Shown: positions 51,005 through 60,764, counted from the first letter of the stretch. The stretch: 64,000 nt of DNA from Paraburkholderia graminis C4D1M (GCF_000172415.1 NZ_ABLD01000016.1:94682-158681); one strand, 5' to 3'. Translations and numbers: made by a program. The notes: generated by a model from the sequence alone, not told the origin.

Positions 51005-53023
51005 CTACGGATGCCGAATATAATCCACCAACGCCCTCGTATAAGCATCCGGCTTCCGATCAAAAAGACTCACACCCACCGCCACCAGAAAACCCGCCGG
51101 TACGCCGAACACGCCCGAGCTGATCGGCTCGATGCCGAACCAGCGCGGTCCCGCGAAGCCCGTCATCTGCGCGAAGAACGGATACGTCGACACGATGTAG
51201 TAGATGCACACGAGCAGCCCCGCCAGCATGCCGGCCACGGCGCCGAGGCGCGTCGTGCGCTTCCAGAACACGCCGAGCACGAGCACCGGAAACAGGCTCG
51301 ATGCCGCGAGCGAAAACGCCGCGCCGACCAGAAAGAGAATGTTGCCGGTATTCAACGACGCCACATACGACGCAAACAGCGCCACGCCCAACAGCAGGAT
51401 CTTCGAAATCGTCACACGCCGCTGACTCGACGCGCCCGGGTCGACCATGTGGTAATACACGTCGTGCGATAAAGCATTGGCGATCGTGAGCAGCAAACCG
51501 TCGGCTGTCGAGAGCGCCGCGGCCAGCGCGCCCGCAGCAATCAGCCCGGACATCACATACGGCAAGCCCGCGATCTCCGGCGCGGCCAGCACCACCATGT
51601 CGGGCTGCATCTGAATTTCGCTCCATCGCACGATGCCGTCGCCGTTGGTGTCGGCGAGACTGATCAGCGTCGGCTCGACCTTGCGCCATTGCGTGAGCCA
51701 TTGCGGCAAATCGGCGAAGTGATGACCGACGAGATTCGTCAACATCTCATACTTGATCAGCACCGCGAGCACCGGCACGGTCACGTAGAAAAGCGCCACA
51801 AAAAACAGCGTCCAGCCGACCGAGCGACGCGCCGACGCCACCGACGTCGTCGTGTTATAGCGCGTCAGAATATGCGGCAGACTTGCCGTGCCGAGCGACA
51901 GGCACAGTAGCAGTGAAAGAAAATTGCGCTCGTGCATGCGCCGGTCTTCGTCGCTTGCTGTGGGAAACGGCTCGTGCATCGGCAGCGGCGCGGCCGCGCG
52001 CATCAGCATGTCATCACGCTGCTGAGTCCACACGACCTGCGCGGCGGCGGCATCGCGTGGAAACTGCTCGAGCGCTTTTTCGCGCTCCTTGATTTCGCGC
52101 AGCGGACCATTGCGCCGCCGCAAATCGGCCACCTGCTGCGTGAGCCGCAGTTTCTCCTCGACGAACGAATGCGGCAGCATGTCGAGCCGCTGCTGCATCA
52201 ATGCGGCACGGCGTCGATAGTCGTCGCGCACGGTCTGCTCGAGCGGCTCGTCGCGCACCTGCTTCTCGAGACTCTCCATGCGCTCCATCAACCGGCCGTA
52301 ACTCAATTGAGGCACCCAGCCGAGTCCGTCCTTGTGCGCGATCATCGAAACAGGAATCAGGATCGCGGCGATCAGAATGATGTACTGCGCAACCTGCGTC
52401 CACGTCACCGCGCGCATGCCGCCGAGAAACGAGCACACGAGAATGCCCGCGAGTCCGCAGAAAATCCCGACAGCGAAGTCGACACCGATGAAGCGCGTCG
52501 CAATCAGGCCGACGCCCTGGATCTGCGCGACGAGATAGACGAACGAACACAGAATCGCGGACAACGCCGCGAGCCCGCGCACCGCATTGCTCGAAAAACG
52601 CGTGCCGAGGAAATCGGGAATCGTATAGCGCGCGAGCTTGCGCACGTACGGCGCGAGCAGAAACGCGACGAGGCAATAGCCGCCGGTCCAGCCCATCAGG
52701 TAAGCGAGGCCGTCGTAGCCCGTCGCATAGATGGAGCCGGCGAGCCCGATGAACGACGCCGCCGACAGCCAGTCGGCCGCGGTCGCCATGCCGTTGAACG
52801 CCGACGGCACGCGCCGCCCGGCAACGTAGTATTCGACGAGATCGGACGTGCGCGACAGCAAGCCGATCACTGCATACACGGCAATCGGCACGAACAGAAA
52901 CACGTAGCCGATCCACATGCCCGGACCGGTTGTGCGCTCGATGCGCCACATCACATAGATGAACAGCAGGAAGCCGAGCGTGTAGAACGCGTATGCGCGG
53001 ATCAGCCGGTTCGTGAGCTTCAT
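51005..53023 (-). CDS. Sodium:solute symporter (acetate-permease-like) with coiled-coil insert and EF-hand-like loop
   Basis: A 672-residue SSS-family symporter with about 13 membrane helices. It carries family signatures such as GRRVPSAFNGMATAADWLSA, FLGGMRAVTWTQVAQYIIL and ALAAALSTADGLLLTIANAL. Two inserts stand out. A charged heptad-rich stretch of about 105 residues near 240-345 (LMERMESLEKQVRDE) is predicted to be a coiled coil. A canonical EF-hand loop, DTNGDGIVRWSE, lies near residue 460. It pairs with the DUF4212 gene (4 bases between them, TAAGCCGATG) and lies next to acs, so acetate or another short carboxylate is the likely substrate. The start at 53023 is fixed by that junction. 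Confidence 0.9.
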   Translation of the reverse strand: MKLTNRLIRAYAFYTLGFLLFIYVMWRIERTTGPGMWIGYVFLFVPIAVYAVIGLLSRTSDLVEYYVAGRRVPSAFNGMATAADWLSAASFIGLAGSIYATGYDGLAYLMGWTGGYCLVAFLLAPYVRKLARYTIPDFLGTRFSSNAVRGLAALSAILCSFVYLVAQIQGVGLIATRFIGVDFAVGIFCGLAGILVCSFLGGMRAVTWTQVAQYIILIAAILIPVSMIAHKDGLGWVPQLSYGRLMERMESLEKQVRDEPLEQTVRDDYRRRAALMQQRLDMLPHSFVEEKLRLTQQVADLRRRNGPLREIKEREKALEQFPRDAAAAQVVWTQQRDDMLMRAAAPLPMHEPFPTASDEDRRMHERNFLSLLLCLSLGTASLPHILTRYNTTTSVASARRSVGWTLFFVALFYVTVPVLAVLIKYEMLTNLVGHHFADLPQWLTQWRKVEPTLISLADTNGDGIVRWSEIQMQPDMVVLAAPEIAGLPYVMSGLIAAGALAAALSTADGLLLTIANALSHDVYYHMVDPGASSQRRVTISKILLLGVALFASYVASLNTGNILFLVGAAFSLAASSLFPVLVLGVFWKRTTRLGAVAGMLAGLLVCIYYIVSTYPFFAQMTGFAGPRWFGIEPISSGVFGVPAGFLVAVGVSLFDRKPDAYTRALVDYIRHP

Positions 53024-53027
53024 CGGC

Positions 53028-53483
53028 TTAGAGTCCGCGCGTGCCGGAATCGGCGGCAATGTGGTTCGCGGCGGCGTCCGTTGTGCGATTTACAGGATTT
53101 ACAGCGCTATTCTCGACGTCGTTCGCATCGGCAACAGCAGCGGCAGCAGCATCGGCATCCGCAAGAAACGCGCGCTGCAACCGGCGATCCGCGCGCTGCA
53201 TCGACAGGATATAGACGACGATCAGCGCAAGGTAGATCAGGATCGCGCCTTGTGCGCCGAAGTAAAACGGCAAGCTGAAGCCGGCGATCCGCACATGCGC
53301 GAGCATCGGCGCGGCGAGCGGCAACAGGAACGACACCGCGAAGCCAACGCTCATCAACGCGGCGATCAACGTGACGTTAAAGCGCCAATACTTTTGATGC
53401 GCGCGCGCCAACGCCTCCGACACCGCAGGCGGTTCGGGCGGGGGATTGTGCGTGGCATGAGAGGTGGAGTGCGGCGCGGCCAT
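53028..53483 (-). CDS. DUF4212 membrane protein, symporter partner
   Basis: A 151-residue protein with a Pro-rich N-terminus and two membrane helices (about 37-60 and 75-98: FNVTLIAALMSVGFAVSFLL and FYFGAQGAILIYLALIVVYI). Its C-terminal tail is Ala-rich. DUF4212 proteins are the small subunits found directly upstream of VC_2705-type sodium:solute symporters, as here. The start at 53483 (MAAPHSTSHA) gives the usual family length; a longer in-frame upstream extension is Arg-rich and unconvincing. Confidence 0.87.
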   Translation of the reverse strand: MAAPHSTSHATHNPPPEPPAVSEALARAHQKYWRFNVTLIAALMSVGFAVSFLLPLAAPMLAHVRIAGFSLPFYFGAQGAILIYLALIVVYILSMQRADRRLQRAFLADADAAAAAVADANDVENSAVNPVNRTTDAAANHIAADSGTRGL

Positions 53484-53653
53484 GCGCCTATGTATCAAAA
53501 AGGCACCGCGCAGGCAATCGGGATTGTCCGCGCGATGCCGGATCGCGGATCGCCGATCGCGGGATCGGGCGAGAGGCGCATCGATCGACACGCCTCGGCC
53601 CTTCATAGGCGCCGGAATGATCCCAGCGTGATCCCAGCGCGAGCAGAGCAGCC

Positions 53654-55636
53654 TTACAGCGACTCGCCGAGCTGATCGAGAATCGCCGGGTTCTCCAACG
53701 TGGACACGTCCTGCGTGATCGCCTCGCCCTTGGCAAGCGAGCGCAACAGACGGCGCATGATCTTGCCCGAACGCGTCTTCGGCAGATTCTCGCCGAAGCG
53801 GATGTCCTTCGGCTTCGCGATCGGACCGATTTCCTTGCCGACCCAGTTGCGCAGTTCATTGGCGAGCTTCACCGCCTCTTCGCCTTCCGGGCGCGCGCGC
53901 TTCAGCACGACGAACGCGCACACCGCCTCGCCGGTCGTTGCATCGGGACGTCCCACGACCGCCGCTTCAGCGACGATCGGATTCGACACCAGCGCCGATT
54001 CGATCTCCATCGTGCCAAGACGGTGACCGGACACGTTGAGCACGTCGTCGATGCGGCCCATGATCGTGAAGTAGCCGGTCTCCTTGTCGCGCACCGCCCC
54101 GTCGCCGGCGAGATACAGCGTGCCGCCGAGTTCCTCGGGGAAATAGCTCTTCTTGTAGCGGTCCGGATCGCCCCACACATTGCGCAACATCGAGGGCCAC
54201 GGCCGCTTCACGACGAGAATGCCGCCCTGCCCGTTCGGCACGTCCTGACCCGTTTCGTCGACGACCGCCGCCATGATGCCCGGCAACGGCAGCGTGCATG
54301 AACCGGGTACGAGCGGCGTGGCGCCTGGCAGCGGCGTGATCATGTGGCCGCCGGTTTCCGTCTGCCACCACGTATCGACAATCGGGCAACGGCCGCCGCC
54401 GACGTTCTCGTGATACCACACCCACGCTTCCGGATTGATCGGCTCGCCAACGGTGCCGATGATGCGCAGCGTGGACAGGTCGTAGCTTTTCGGATGCACT
54501 TTCTGGTCCGCTTCGGCGGCCTTGATCAGCGAGCGGATTGCAGTCGGCGCCGTATAGAAGAGCGTCACCTTGTGCTTCGCGATCATGTCCCAGAAGCGGC
54601 CGGCATTCGGATAAGTCGGCACGCCTTCGAACACGACCTGCGTGCCGCCGAGCGTCAACGGACCATACGTGATGTAGCTATGACCCGTGATCCAGCCGAT
54701 GTCCGCGGTACACCAGAACACGTCGTTGGCCTTCCAGTCGAAGGTCCACTTCATGGTTTGCGCGGCCCACAGCAGATAGCCGCCGGTGCTGTGCTGAACG
54801 CCCTTGGGCTTGCCCGTCGAACCGGACGTGTAGAGGATGAAAAGCGGATGTTCCGCGCCGACCCACTCGGGCGCGCATTGATCGGACTCGGCTTGCATGA
54901 GTTCATGCATCCACAGATCGCGGGCTTCGTCCCACGCGATCTTGCCGCCCGTGCGCTTGTAGACGATCACGCTCTTCACCGCGTCGCAACCGCCCATTGC
55001 AAGCGCTTCGTCGGCGATATTTTTCAGCGGCAGCGCCTTGCCGCCGCGCATCTGTTCGTCCGATGTCACGAGCGCGACCGCGCCCACGTCGACGAGCCGT
55101 TCGTTGAGCGACTTCGACGAGAAGCCGCCGAACACCACCGAGTGCGTCGCGCCGATACGCGCGCAAGCCTGCATCGCGACAATGCCTTCGATCGACATCG
55201 GCATATAGATGACCACGCGGTCGCCCTTCTTCACGCCGCGCTTTTTCAGCGCGTTCGCAAAGCGCGATACACGTTGCAGCAGATCCTGATAGGTGACGTT
55301 GGTGACGGTGCCGTCGTCGGCTTCGAACACGATCGCGACGCGCTCGCCGTTGCCCGCTTCCACATGACGGTCGATGCTGTTGTACGACGCGTTGAGCTGA
55401 CCGTCTTCGAACCACGTATAGAACGGCGCGTTCGATTCGTCGAGCACCTTCGTAAAGGGCTTGTTCCAGCTTAGCGTCTCGCGAGCAAGACGCCCCCAGA
55501 AGCCTTCGTAATCCCGCTCCGCCTCGGCGGTCAGCGCATGGTAAGCGTCCATGCCGGAGATCGTGGCGCCGGCCGCTGCTTGCGCGGATGGCGGGAAAAC
55601 ACGGCGTTCCTGAAGAACCGATTCAATCGCAGACAT
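53654..55636 (-). CDS. acs: Acetyl-CoA synthetase
   Basis: A 660-residue acetate--CoA ligase, normal length. Motifs: LFILYTSGSTGKPKGVQH (AMP-binding core), GTVGEPINPEAW, WWQTETGGH, YFTIMGRIDDVLNVSGHRLG, and the C-terminal PKTRSGKIMRR with the catalytic Lys that is controlled by acetylation in the family. It activates acetate to acetyl-CoA via acetyl-AMP in the cytosol. The start at 55636 (MSAIESVLQE) has CACCAAGGGGTTGTCG before it. The adjacent symporter/DUF4212 pair on the same strand fits an acetate uptake-and-use cluster. Confidence 0.97.
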   Translation of the reverse strand: MSAIESVLQERRVFPPSAQAAAGATISGMDAYHALTAEAERDYEGFWGRLARETLSWNKPFTKVLDESNAPFYTWFEDGQLNASYNSIDRHVEAGNGERVAIVFEADDGTVTNVTYQDLLQRVSRFANALKKRGVKKGDRVVIYMPMSIEGIVAMQACARIGATHSVVFGGFSSKSLNERLVDVGAVALVTSDEQMRGGKALPLKNIADEALAMGGCDAVKSVIVYKRTGGKIAWDEARDLWMHELMQAESDQCAPEWVGAEHPLFILYTSGSTGKPKGVQHSTGGYLLWAAQTMKWTFDWKANDVFWCTADIGWITGHSYITYGPLTLGGTQVVFEGVPTYPNAGRFWDMIAKHKVTLFYTAPTAIRSLIKAAEADQKVHPKSYDLSTLRIIGTVGEPINPEAWVWYHENVGGGRCPIVDTWWQTETGGHMITPLPGATPLVPGSCTLPLPGIMAAVVDETGQDVPNGQGGILVVKRPWPSMLRNVWGDPDRYKKSYFPEELGGTLYLAGDGAVRDKETGYFTIMGRIDDVLNVSGHRLGTMEIESALVSNPIVAEAAVVGRPDATTGEAVCAFVVLKRARPEGEEAVKLANELRNWVGKEIGPIAKPKDIRFGENLPKTRSGKIMRRLLRSLAKGEAITQDVSTLENPAILDQLGESL

Positions 55637-56308
55637 CGACAACCCCTTGGTGAAGATGAAAACCTGTGCCGGCGCACGTTCGTGCGCCATGTCATGTAGA
55701 CGCCGCAATCGAAGCACGATTGCGGCGCGCTGTCTCCCGCCCTCGCGCGAGCGACCCGCGATGGATCGCCGCGCCGCGGCCGGCCCGCCTCTCCTTTACT
55801 CGTACGGCAATGCAGCACGAATGGAGGCGAGGCCGCGTCCGCTCTCATGTTGAACCATAAGCGGTGCAACTTACCAGCCACTTACGCGAGCCGCATCGGC
55901 GTGCCCGCAAAAACCCTTATGCGATTCGTACGACGCTTTGCACAAAACAGCATGCTGTTGACGCTCGTTCGCGCAACGAGGCGCTTACGGGGGGCCCACG
56001 GCGGTGCTCACTTAACCTCGCGTTCAAGCGGCTAACACAATGCTAACTGAACTAGCCGCCCGCATTCCAGTTCGAATCGCGCGTCTCAGGATGACGCGCC
56101 GCCGCCCTGCCCGCCGCACCGCAGCAAGTCCGGCCGACGCTGTACAATAGCGCGCGCTGATACGAGCGCCGCGGCTCACATCTTGTTGTGCGCCCGCGCC
56201 GCGCCGTCCGCGCCTCGCTTTGCGTGCCGACCCGCGCGCGTGACCCGCACGCTGGCCCGGCGCATTTGGCTCACGTTCCGTCACCTGCGTTAGATCCGAC
56301 TCTTGCCT
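55637..56308. other. Divergent intergenic region between acs and UPF0114 gene
   Basis: A 672-base stretch without a convincing gene. A possible -10 element TACAAT is at 56143-56148 for the rightward gene, but I find no good -35 at the right distance. Short open frames here lack ribosome sites and composition typical of genes. No RNA structure was recognised. Confidence 0.5.
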
Positions 56309-56917
56309 ATGTCCGCTTCGCGACCCGACTCCGCGCGTTCACGCCGCCCCATGCGCCCGCTGCCCGCCGTCATCTTCATGAGCCGCTGGCTGCAGGTGCC
56401 GCTCTACCTCGGCTTGATCGTCGCCCAGGGCGTGTATGTGGTGCTATTCCTGAAGGAAGTCTGGCATCTGGTCACAGCGTCGATGACGCTCGACGAAACC
56501 AACATCATGCTCGTGGTGCTGGGCCTCATCGACGTGGTCATGATCTCGAACCTGCTGATCATGGTGATCATCGGCGGATATGAGACCTTTGTGTCGCGGC
56601 TCGGTGTCGAAGGTCATCCTGACGAACCGGAATGGCTCGATCACGTGAACGCGGGCGTGCTGAAGGTGAAGCTCTCGATGGCGCTCATCAGCATCTCGTC
56701 GATCCATCTGCTTAAGACGTTCATCAGCCCGGACCAGAACACGACGCACGCGATCATGTGGCAGGTGATCATCCACGTCGCGTTCCTGATTTCCGCGCTC
56801 GTGATGGCCTTCGTCGACCGCCTCACCACGCATACGCATCCCACTCATTTTCAGGAACCCGCGGATTTGCAGCCGCTGGGTTCCGCCGGTTCCTCTCCCC
56901 TGAAAGCGCACGACTGA
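56309..56917 (+). CDS. UPF0114 (YqhA/TIGR00645) family membrane protein
   Basis: A 202-residue protein with 3-4 membrane helices. It has the typical family start FMSRWLQVPLYLGLIVAQGV and core segments IMLVVLGLIDVVMISNLL and MVIIGGYETFVS. The family is widespread in proteobacteria and its function is unknown. The ATG at 56309 (MSASRPDSAR) gives a 24-residue basic cytoplasmic leader; shorter starts at the internal Met residues before the first helix are possible. It is 51 bases upstream of the fumarase gene and may be co-transcribed with it. Confidence 0.87.
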   Translation: MSASRPDSARSRRPMRPLPAVIFMSRWLQVPLYLGLIVAQGVYVVLFLKEVWHLVTASMTLDETNIMLVVLGLIDVVMISNLLIMVIIGGYETFVSRLGVEGHPDEPEWLDHVNAGVLKVKLSMALISISSIHLLKTFISPDQNTTHAIMWQVIIHVAFLISALVMAFVDRLTTHTHPTHFQEPADLQPLGSAGSSPLKAHD

Positions 56918-56968
56918 CCGCATAGCCTGCGAACAGAAAGAAGCGCACTGTCCCCACCGAGCTTAGCC

Positions 56969-58492
56969 ATGACCGTCATCAAACAGGAAGATCTGATCCA
57001 GAGCATTGCTGATTCGCTTCAGTACATCAGCTACTACCATCCGCTCGACTACATCCAGGCGCTCGGCCGCGCATACGAACTCGAACAGAGCCCGGCCGCG
57101 AAAGATGCCATCGCGCAGATCCTCACCAACAGCCGCATGTGCGCCGAAGGCAAGCGCCCGATCTGCCAGGACACCGGCATCGTCACGGTGTTCGTGAAGG
57201 TGGGCATGGACGTGCGTTGGGACGGCGCGACGATGAGCGTCACGGACATGATCAACGAAGGCGTGCGCCGCGGTTATCTGAATCCCGACAACGTGCTGCG
57301 CGCGTCGATCGTGAGCCCGCCCGAAGGCGCGCGCAAGAACACGAAAGACAACACGCCGGCGGTGATTCACTACGAGATCGTGCCGGGCGACAAGGTCGAC
57401 GTGCAGGTTGCGGCCAAGGGCGGCGGCTCGGAGAACAAATCGAAGTTCGCGATGCTCAATCCGTCGGATTCGATCGTCGACTGGATTCTGAAGACCGTGC
57501 CGACCATGGGCGCGGGCTGGTGTCCGCCGGGCATGCTTGGCATCGGCATCGGCGGCACGGCTGAGAAAGCCATGCTGATGGCAAAAGAATCGCTGATGGA
57601 CCCGATCGACATTCAGGACGTGATCGCACGCGGCCCGCAAGACTGGATCGAGGAACTGCGCGTCGAATTGCATGAGAAGGTCAACGCGCTCGGCATCGGC
57701 GCACAAGGTCTCGGCGGTCTCGCCACCGTGCTCGACGTGAAGATCATGGCCGCGCCGACGCACGCCGCGTCCAAGCCGATCGCGATCATTCCGAACTGCG
57801 CGGCCACGCGTCACGCTCACTTCACGCTGGACGGCTCGGGCGTCGCGAAGCTCGAAGCGCCGTCGCTCGACGCATGGCCGAAGGTGCAGTGGGAACCGAA
57901 TACGGAAACCAGCAAGCGCGTCGATCTGAACACGCTGACGCCCGAAGAAGTCGCCGCATGGAAGCCGGGCCAGACGCTGCTGCTGTCGGGCAAGATGCTG
58001 ACGGGCCGCGACGCCGCGCATAAGCGCATCGCAGATATGCTGGCGAAGGGCGAAAAGCTGCCGGTCGACTTCACGAATCGCGTGATCTACTACGTCGGCC
58101 CGGTCGATCCGGTGCGCGACGAAGCAGTCGGTCCGGCAGGCCCGACCACGGCCACGCGCATGGACAAGTTCACCGAGACGATGCTCGCGCAAACCGGCCT
58201 CATTTCGATGATCGGCAAGGCCGAGCGCGGACCGGTTGCAATCGAGGCAATCAAGAAACACAAGGCCGCGTATCTGATGGCCGTGGGCGGCGCCGCTTAT
58301 CTCGTGTCGAAGGCGATCCGCAGCGCGAAGGTGCTGGCATTCGAAGACCTCGGCATGGAAGCGATCTACGAGTTCGACGTGCAGGACATGCCGGTCACGG
58401 TCGCGGTCGATTCGAACGGCACTTCGGTGCACCAGACCGGCCCGAAGGAATGGCAGGCAAAGATCGGCAAGATTCCAGTCGCAACAGTCTGA
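56969..58492 (+). CDS. fumA: Fumarate hydratase, class I (iron-sulfur)
   Basis: A 507-residue fused-type class I fumarase. The N-terminal alpha part has the cluster Cys in RMCAEGKRPICQDTG, with further Cys in GAGWCPPGMLG and PNCAATRHAHF. The C-terminal beta part has LLLSGKMLTGRDAAHKR and GPTTATRMDKFTE. It interconverts fumarate and malate using a 4Fe-4S cluster in the TCA cycle, which makes it an iron-demanding enzyme. The ATG at 56969 (MTVIKQEDLI) is normal. It ends just before an intrinsic terminator. Confidence 0.96.
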   Translation: MTVIKQEDLIQSIADSLQYISYYHPLDYIQALGRAYELEQSPAAKDAIAQILTNSRMCAEGKRPICQDTGIVTVFVKVGMDVRWDGATMSVTDMINEGVRRGYLNPDNVLRASIVSPPEGARKNTKDNTPAVIHYEIVPGDKVDVQVAAKGGGSENKSKFAMLNPSDSIVDWILKTVPTMGAGWCPPGMLGIGIGGTAEKAMLMAKESLMDPIDIQDVIARGPQDWIEELRVELHEKVNALGIGAQGLGGLATVLDVKIMAAPTHAASKPIAIIPNCAATRHAHFTLDGSGVAKLEAPSLDAWPKVQWEPNTETSKRVDLNTLTPEEVAAWKPGQTLLLSGKMLTGRDAAHKRIADMLAKGEKLPVDFTNRVIYYVGPVDPVRDEAVGPAGPTTATRMDKFTETMLAQTGLISMIGKAERGPVAIEAIKKHKAAYLMAVGGAAYLVSKAIRSAKVLAFEDLGMEAIYEFDVQDMPVTVAVDSNGTSVHQTGPKEWQAKIGKIPVATV

Positions 58493-58523
58493 TTGGCCGC
58501 CTGACGCGTCAAGCGTACCGAGA

Positions 58524-58550
58524 AGCCGGGGCCGCGGTCCCGGCTTTTTT
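58524..58550 (+). terminator. Rho-independent terminator after fumarase
   Basis: AGCCGGG-GCCGCGGT-CCCGGCT followed directly by a TTTTTT run, 30 bases after the fumarase stop. Confidence 0.93.
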
Positions 58551-58671
58551 CATGGGCGGCATGCGTCACATGCAAAGCCGGGAACCGCGTCAAGATGTTC
58601 TGTTCTCTTGGCTTTTTCAGGCATGGCGTTTATTGTTGTTGAAAAATTGAAGTCCCCACCAAGGAAAGATC

Positions 58672-59151
58672 ATGCAAGGCGACAAGAAAGTTATCGAGTA
58701 TCTCAACGCTCAGTTGAAGAATGAATTGACCGCGATCAACCAGTACTTCCTGCACGCGCGGATGTACAAGCATTGGGGTCTCGAGAAACTCGGCAAGCAT
58801 GAATACGACGAGTCGATCGGCGAAATGAAACACGCCGACTGGCTGATCGAACGGATTTTCATGCTTGACGGTCTGCCGAATCTGCAAGACCTGCACAAGC
58901 TTCTGATCGGCGAGGAAACCAAAGAGATTCTCGAATGCGACCTGAAGCTCGAGCAGATTTCGCAGAGCACCTGCAAGGAAGCTATTGCGTATTGCGAATC
59001 AGTTCGCGATTTCATCTCGCGTGAAATCTTCGTGAAGATTCTCGACGACACGGAAGAGCACATCGACTGGCTCGAAACGCAACTCGACCTGATCGACAAG
59101 GTCGGCATTCAGAATTACCAGCAAACCGCGATGGGCTCGGTGGAGTCCTAA
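58672..59151 (+). CDS. bfr: Bacterioferritin
   Basis: A 159-residue bacterioferritin subunit. By direct count the heme-ligand Met is residue 52, and ferroxidase ligands Glu18, Glu51, His54, Glu94 and His130 are present; the segment DDTEEH places Glu at 128-129 and Thr at 127, where E. coli has Glu. Twenty-four subunits would form an iron-storage shell with heme at dimer interfaces. AAGGAAAGATC precedes the ATG. Its companion ferredoxin gene bfd lies 1.3 kb downstream, separated by murI. No Fur box is evident ahead of bfr itself. Confidence 0.96.
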   Translation: MQGDKKVIEYLNAQLKNELTAINQYFLHARMYKHWGLEKLGKHEYDESIGEMKHADWLIERIFMLDGLPNLQDLHKLLIGEETKEILECDLKLEQISQSTCKEAIAYCESVRDFISREIFVKILDDTEEHIDWLETQLDLIDKVGIQNYQQTAMGSVES

Positions 59152-59295
59152 GCGGATCGCATCGCAAGGCCACGCACCGGCGCATGAGCTTACCCACTAT
59201 TCATTGGGGATAGCATGCGCCGCGCTGGCGATATACTTGGCCGCTTCCCTTTCCCCCGATTTGCCTGACCGCAGCGCCGCGCGTCCCGATCGCCC

Positions 59296-60183
59296 ATGCC
59301 AGCAGAATCGCCGTGTTCGAATGCATCAATCGCTCTGCCGGGTGTGGCTTCGCGCGCGCCGGTCGGCATTTTCGACTCGGGTCTCGGCGGCTTGTCGGTG
59401 TTGCGGGCGGTTCGGGCGCAATTGCCCGACGAGGCGCTGCTGTACGTCGCCGATTCGTTGTACGCACCCTACGGCGAGCGCGACGACGACTTCATCGCGG
59501 ACCGGACGCTCGCCATCGGCGAGTGGCTCGCGAGGCAAGGCGCGAAAGCGCTGATCGTGGCCTGCAACACGGCGACCGCGCAATCCATCGCGCTGGTTCG
59601 CGAAAAGCTGAGCATCCCGCTTGTCGGCGTCGAGCCGGGCATCAAGCCCGCCGCGCTGCAATCGAAAACGCGCGTCGCAGGCGTGCTCGCCACCCAGGTT
59701 ACGTTGCGCAGCGCACGCTTCCAGGCGCTGCTCGAACGCTACGCGGCCGATTGCCGCTTCATCTGTCAGCCCGGTCACGGGCTCGTGCAGGCCGTCGAGC
59801 GCTGCGACGTCGGTTCGACGGAGTTGCGCGCGCTGCTCGCAAGCTATCTTGAGCCGATGCTCGCCGCCGGCGCCGATACCCTCGTGCTCGGCTGCACGCA
59901 CTATCCGTTTCTCGATGCGGCGATCCGCGACATCGTCGGCGACCGGATGGCGCTGATCGACACGAGCGTGGCGATTGCCCGCCAGCTCGAGCGCGTGCTC
60001 GAACAGCACGGCGTGCGCGCGACGCCCGAAACGGCAGGCGCCCCGCCGCCGCGCTTTTATTCCACCGACAACGGCACGCATCTGCGGCAGCTTGTCGCGA
60101 CGCTGCTGAACATGGACGCGCAGGTCGAGCGCGTGCTGATTCCGTCGCGCCGTACCGCTGCGCTCTCGTCGCAGCCGGCGTAG
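59296..60183 (+). CDS. murI: Glutamate racemase
   Basis: A 295-residue MurI. It has the N-terminal GIFDSGLGGLSVLRAV with catalytic-site Asp/Ser, the first catalytic Cys in VACNTATA, and the second in LGCTHYPFL. It supplies D-glutamate for peptidoglycan in the cytosol. The ATG at 59296 (MPAESPCSNA) gives a 22-residue leader before the family core; it lacks an obvious ribosome site, so an alternative start closer to the core cannot be excluded. Confidence 0.95.
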   Translation: MPAESPCSNASIALPGVASRAPVGIFDSGLGGLSVLRAVRAQLPDEALLYVADSLYAPYGERDDDFIADRTLAIGEWLARQGAKALIVACNTATAQSIALVREKLSIPLVGVEPGIKPAALQSKTRVAGVLATQVTLRSARFQALLERYAADCRFICQPGHGLVQAVERCDVGSTELRALLASYLEPMLAAGADTLVLGCTHYPFLDAAIRDIVGDRMALIDTSVAIARQLERVLEQHGVRATPETAGAPPPRFYSTDNGTHLRQLVATLLNMDAQVERVLIPSRRTAALSSQPA

Positions 60184-60378
60184 CGCCCTTTTCGGCGCGG
60201 TTTCCGACGCCGTTTCCGACGCCTCTTCCGACGCCACCGCGCGCGTTTTTATGCGGTTTAAGCACCCTCCGCAGCGCCGCGCGCCGCCAGCCCGCGCCGT
60301 CGCGTCATAGTCGAAACCCTTCTAAGAGTCTGGTTTTGTTACAAAAAACCACCTGAGACGCTTGCCAAACCGGCCAAA

Positions 60379-60397
60379 CAAAATGATAATAATTCGC
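60379..60397. promoter_or_regulatory. Fur-box-like operator ahead of bfd
   Basis: CAAAATGATAATAATTCGC matches 14 of 19 Fur consensus positions by eye. It ends 25 bases before the bfd ATG and so overlaps the likely promoter. Iron-starvation induction of bfd is well known in other proteobacteria. Confidence 0.82.
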
Positions 60398-60422
60398 ATT
60401 AACGTTAGCTATGACGCCCGCC

Positions 60423-60656
60423 ATGATTGTCTGTGTCTGCAAGTCTGTTTCTGACCGAAAGATCCGTGCCTCGATCGCGGAAGGCGTCGACTCGTTCGAC
60501 GAGCTGCAATTCGAGCTCGGTGTCGCCACCTGCTGCGGCAAATGCGCGGACTCGGTGCGCGACGTGATGATGCAAAGCGGCGTGTGCTCGAGCCGCTGCG
60601 GCTTCGAGCATCAGCAGGCCATGCCGGTGACGTTTTACGAACGCAAGGCGGCTTAA
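60423..60656 (+). CDS. bfd: Bacterioferritin-associated ferredoxin
   Basis: A 77-residue Bfd with the 2Fe-2S Cys pattern CVC at residues 4-6 and CCGKC further on. The start MIVCVCKSVSD at 60423 aligns with the family N-terminus; the ATG twelve bases upstream would add four residues. Bfd reduces iron stored in bacterioferritin so that it can be mobilised. The C-terminal half (CSSRCGFEHQ) adds two Cys of unknown role. Confidence 0.93.
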   Translation: MIVCVCKSVSDRKIRASIAEGVDSFDELQFELGVATCCGKCADSVRDVMMQSGVCSSRCGFEHQQAMPVTFYERKAA

Positions 60657-60764
60657 GGCAAGTTCACGACACGCGGCGCGAGGCGCACAACGCCCCTGCG
60701 CCGTCTTGTTGCCACACTGCCGGCACCGCTTCACGTTGAGATGCGTTTTTGATGCTCATCATTC

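Noticed and set aside
55637..56308. A riboswitch or small RNA upstream of acs
   Set aside because: No recognisable aptamer pattern, no terminator-antiterminator pair and no clear promoter placement.
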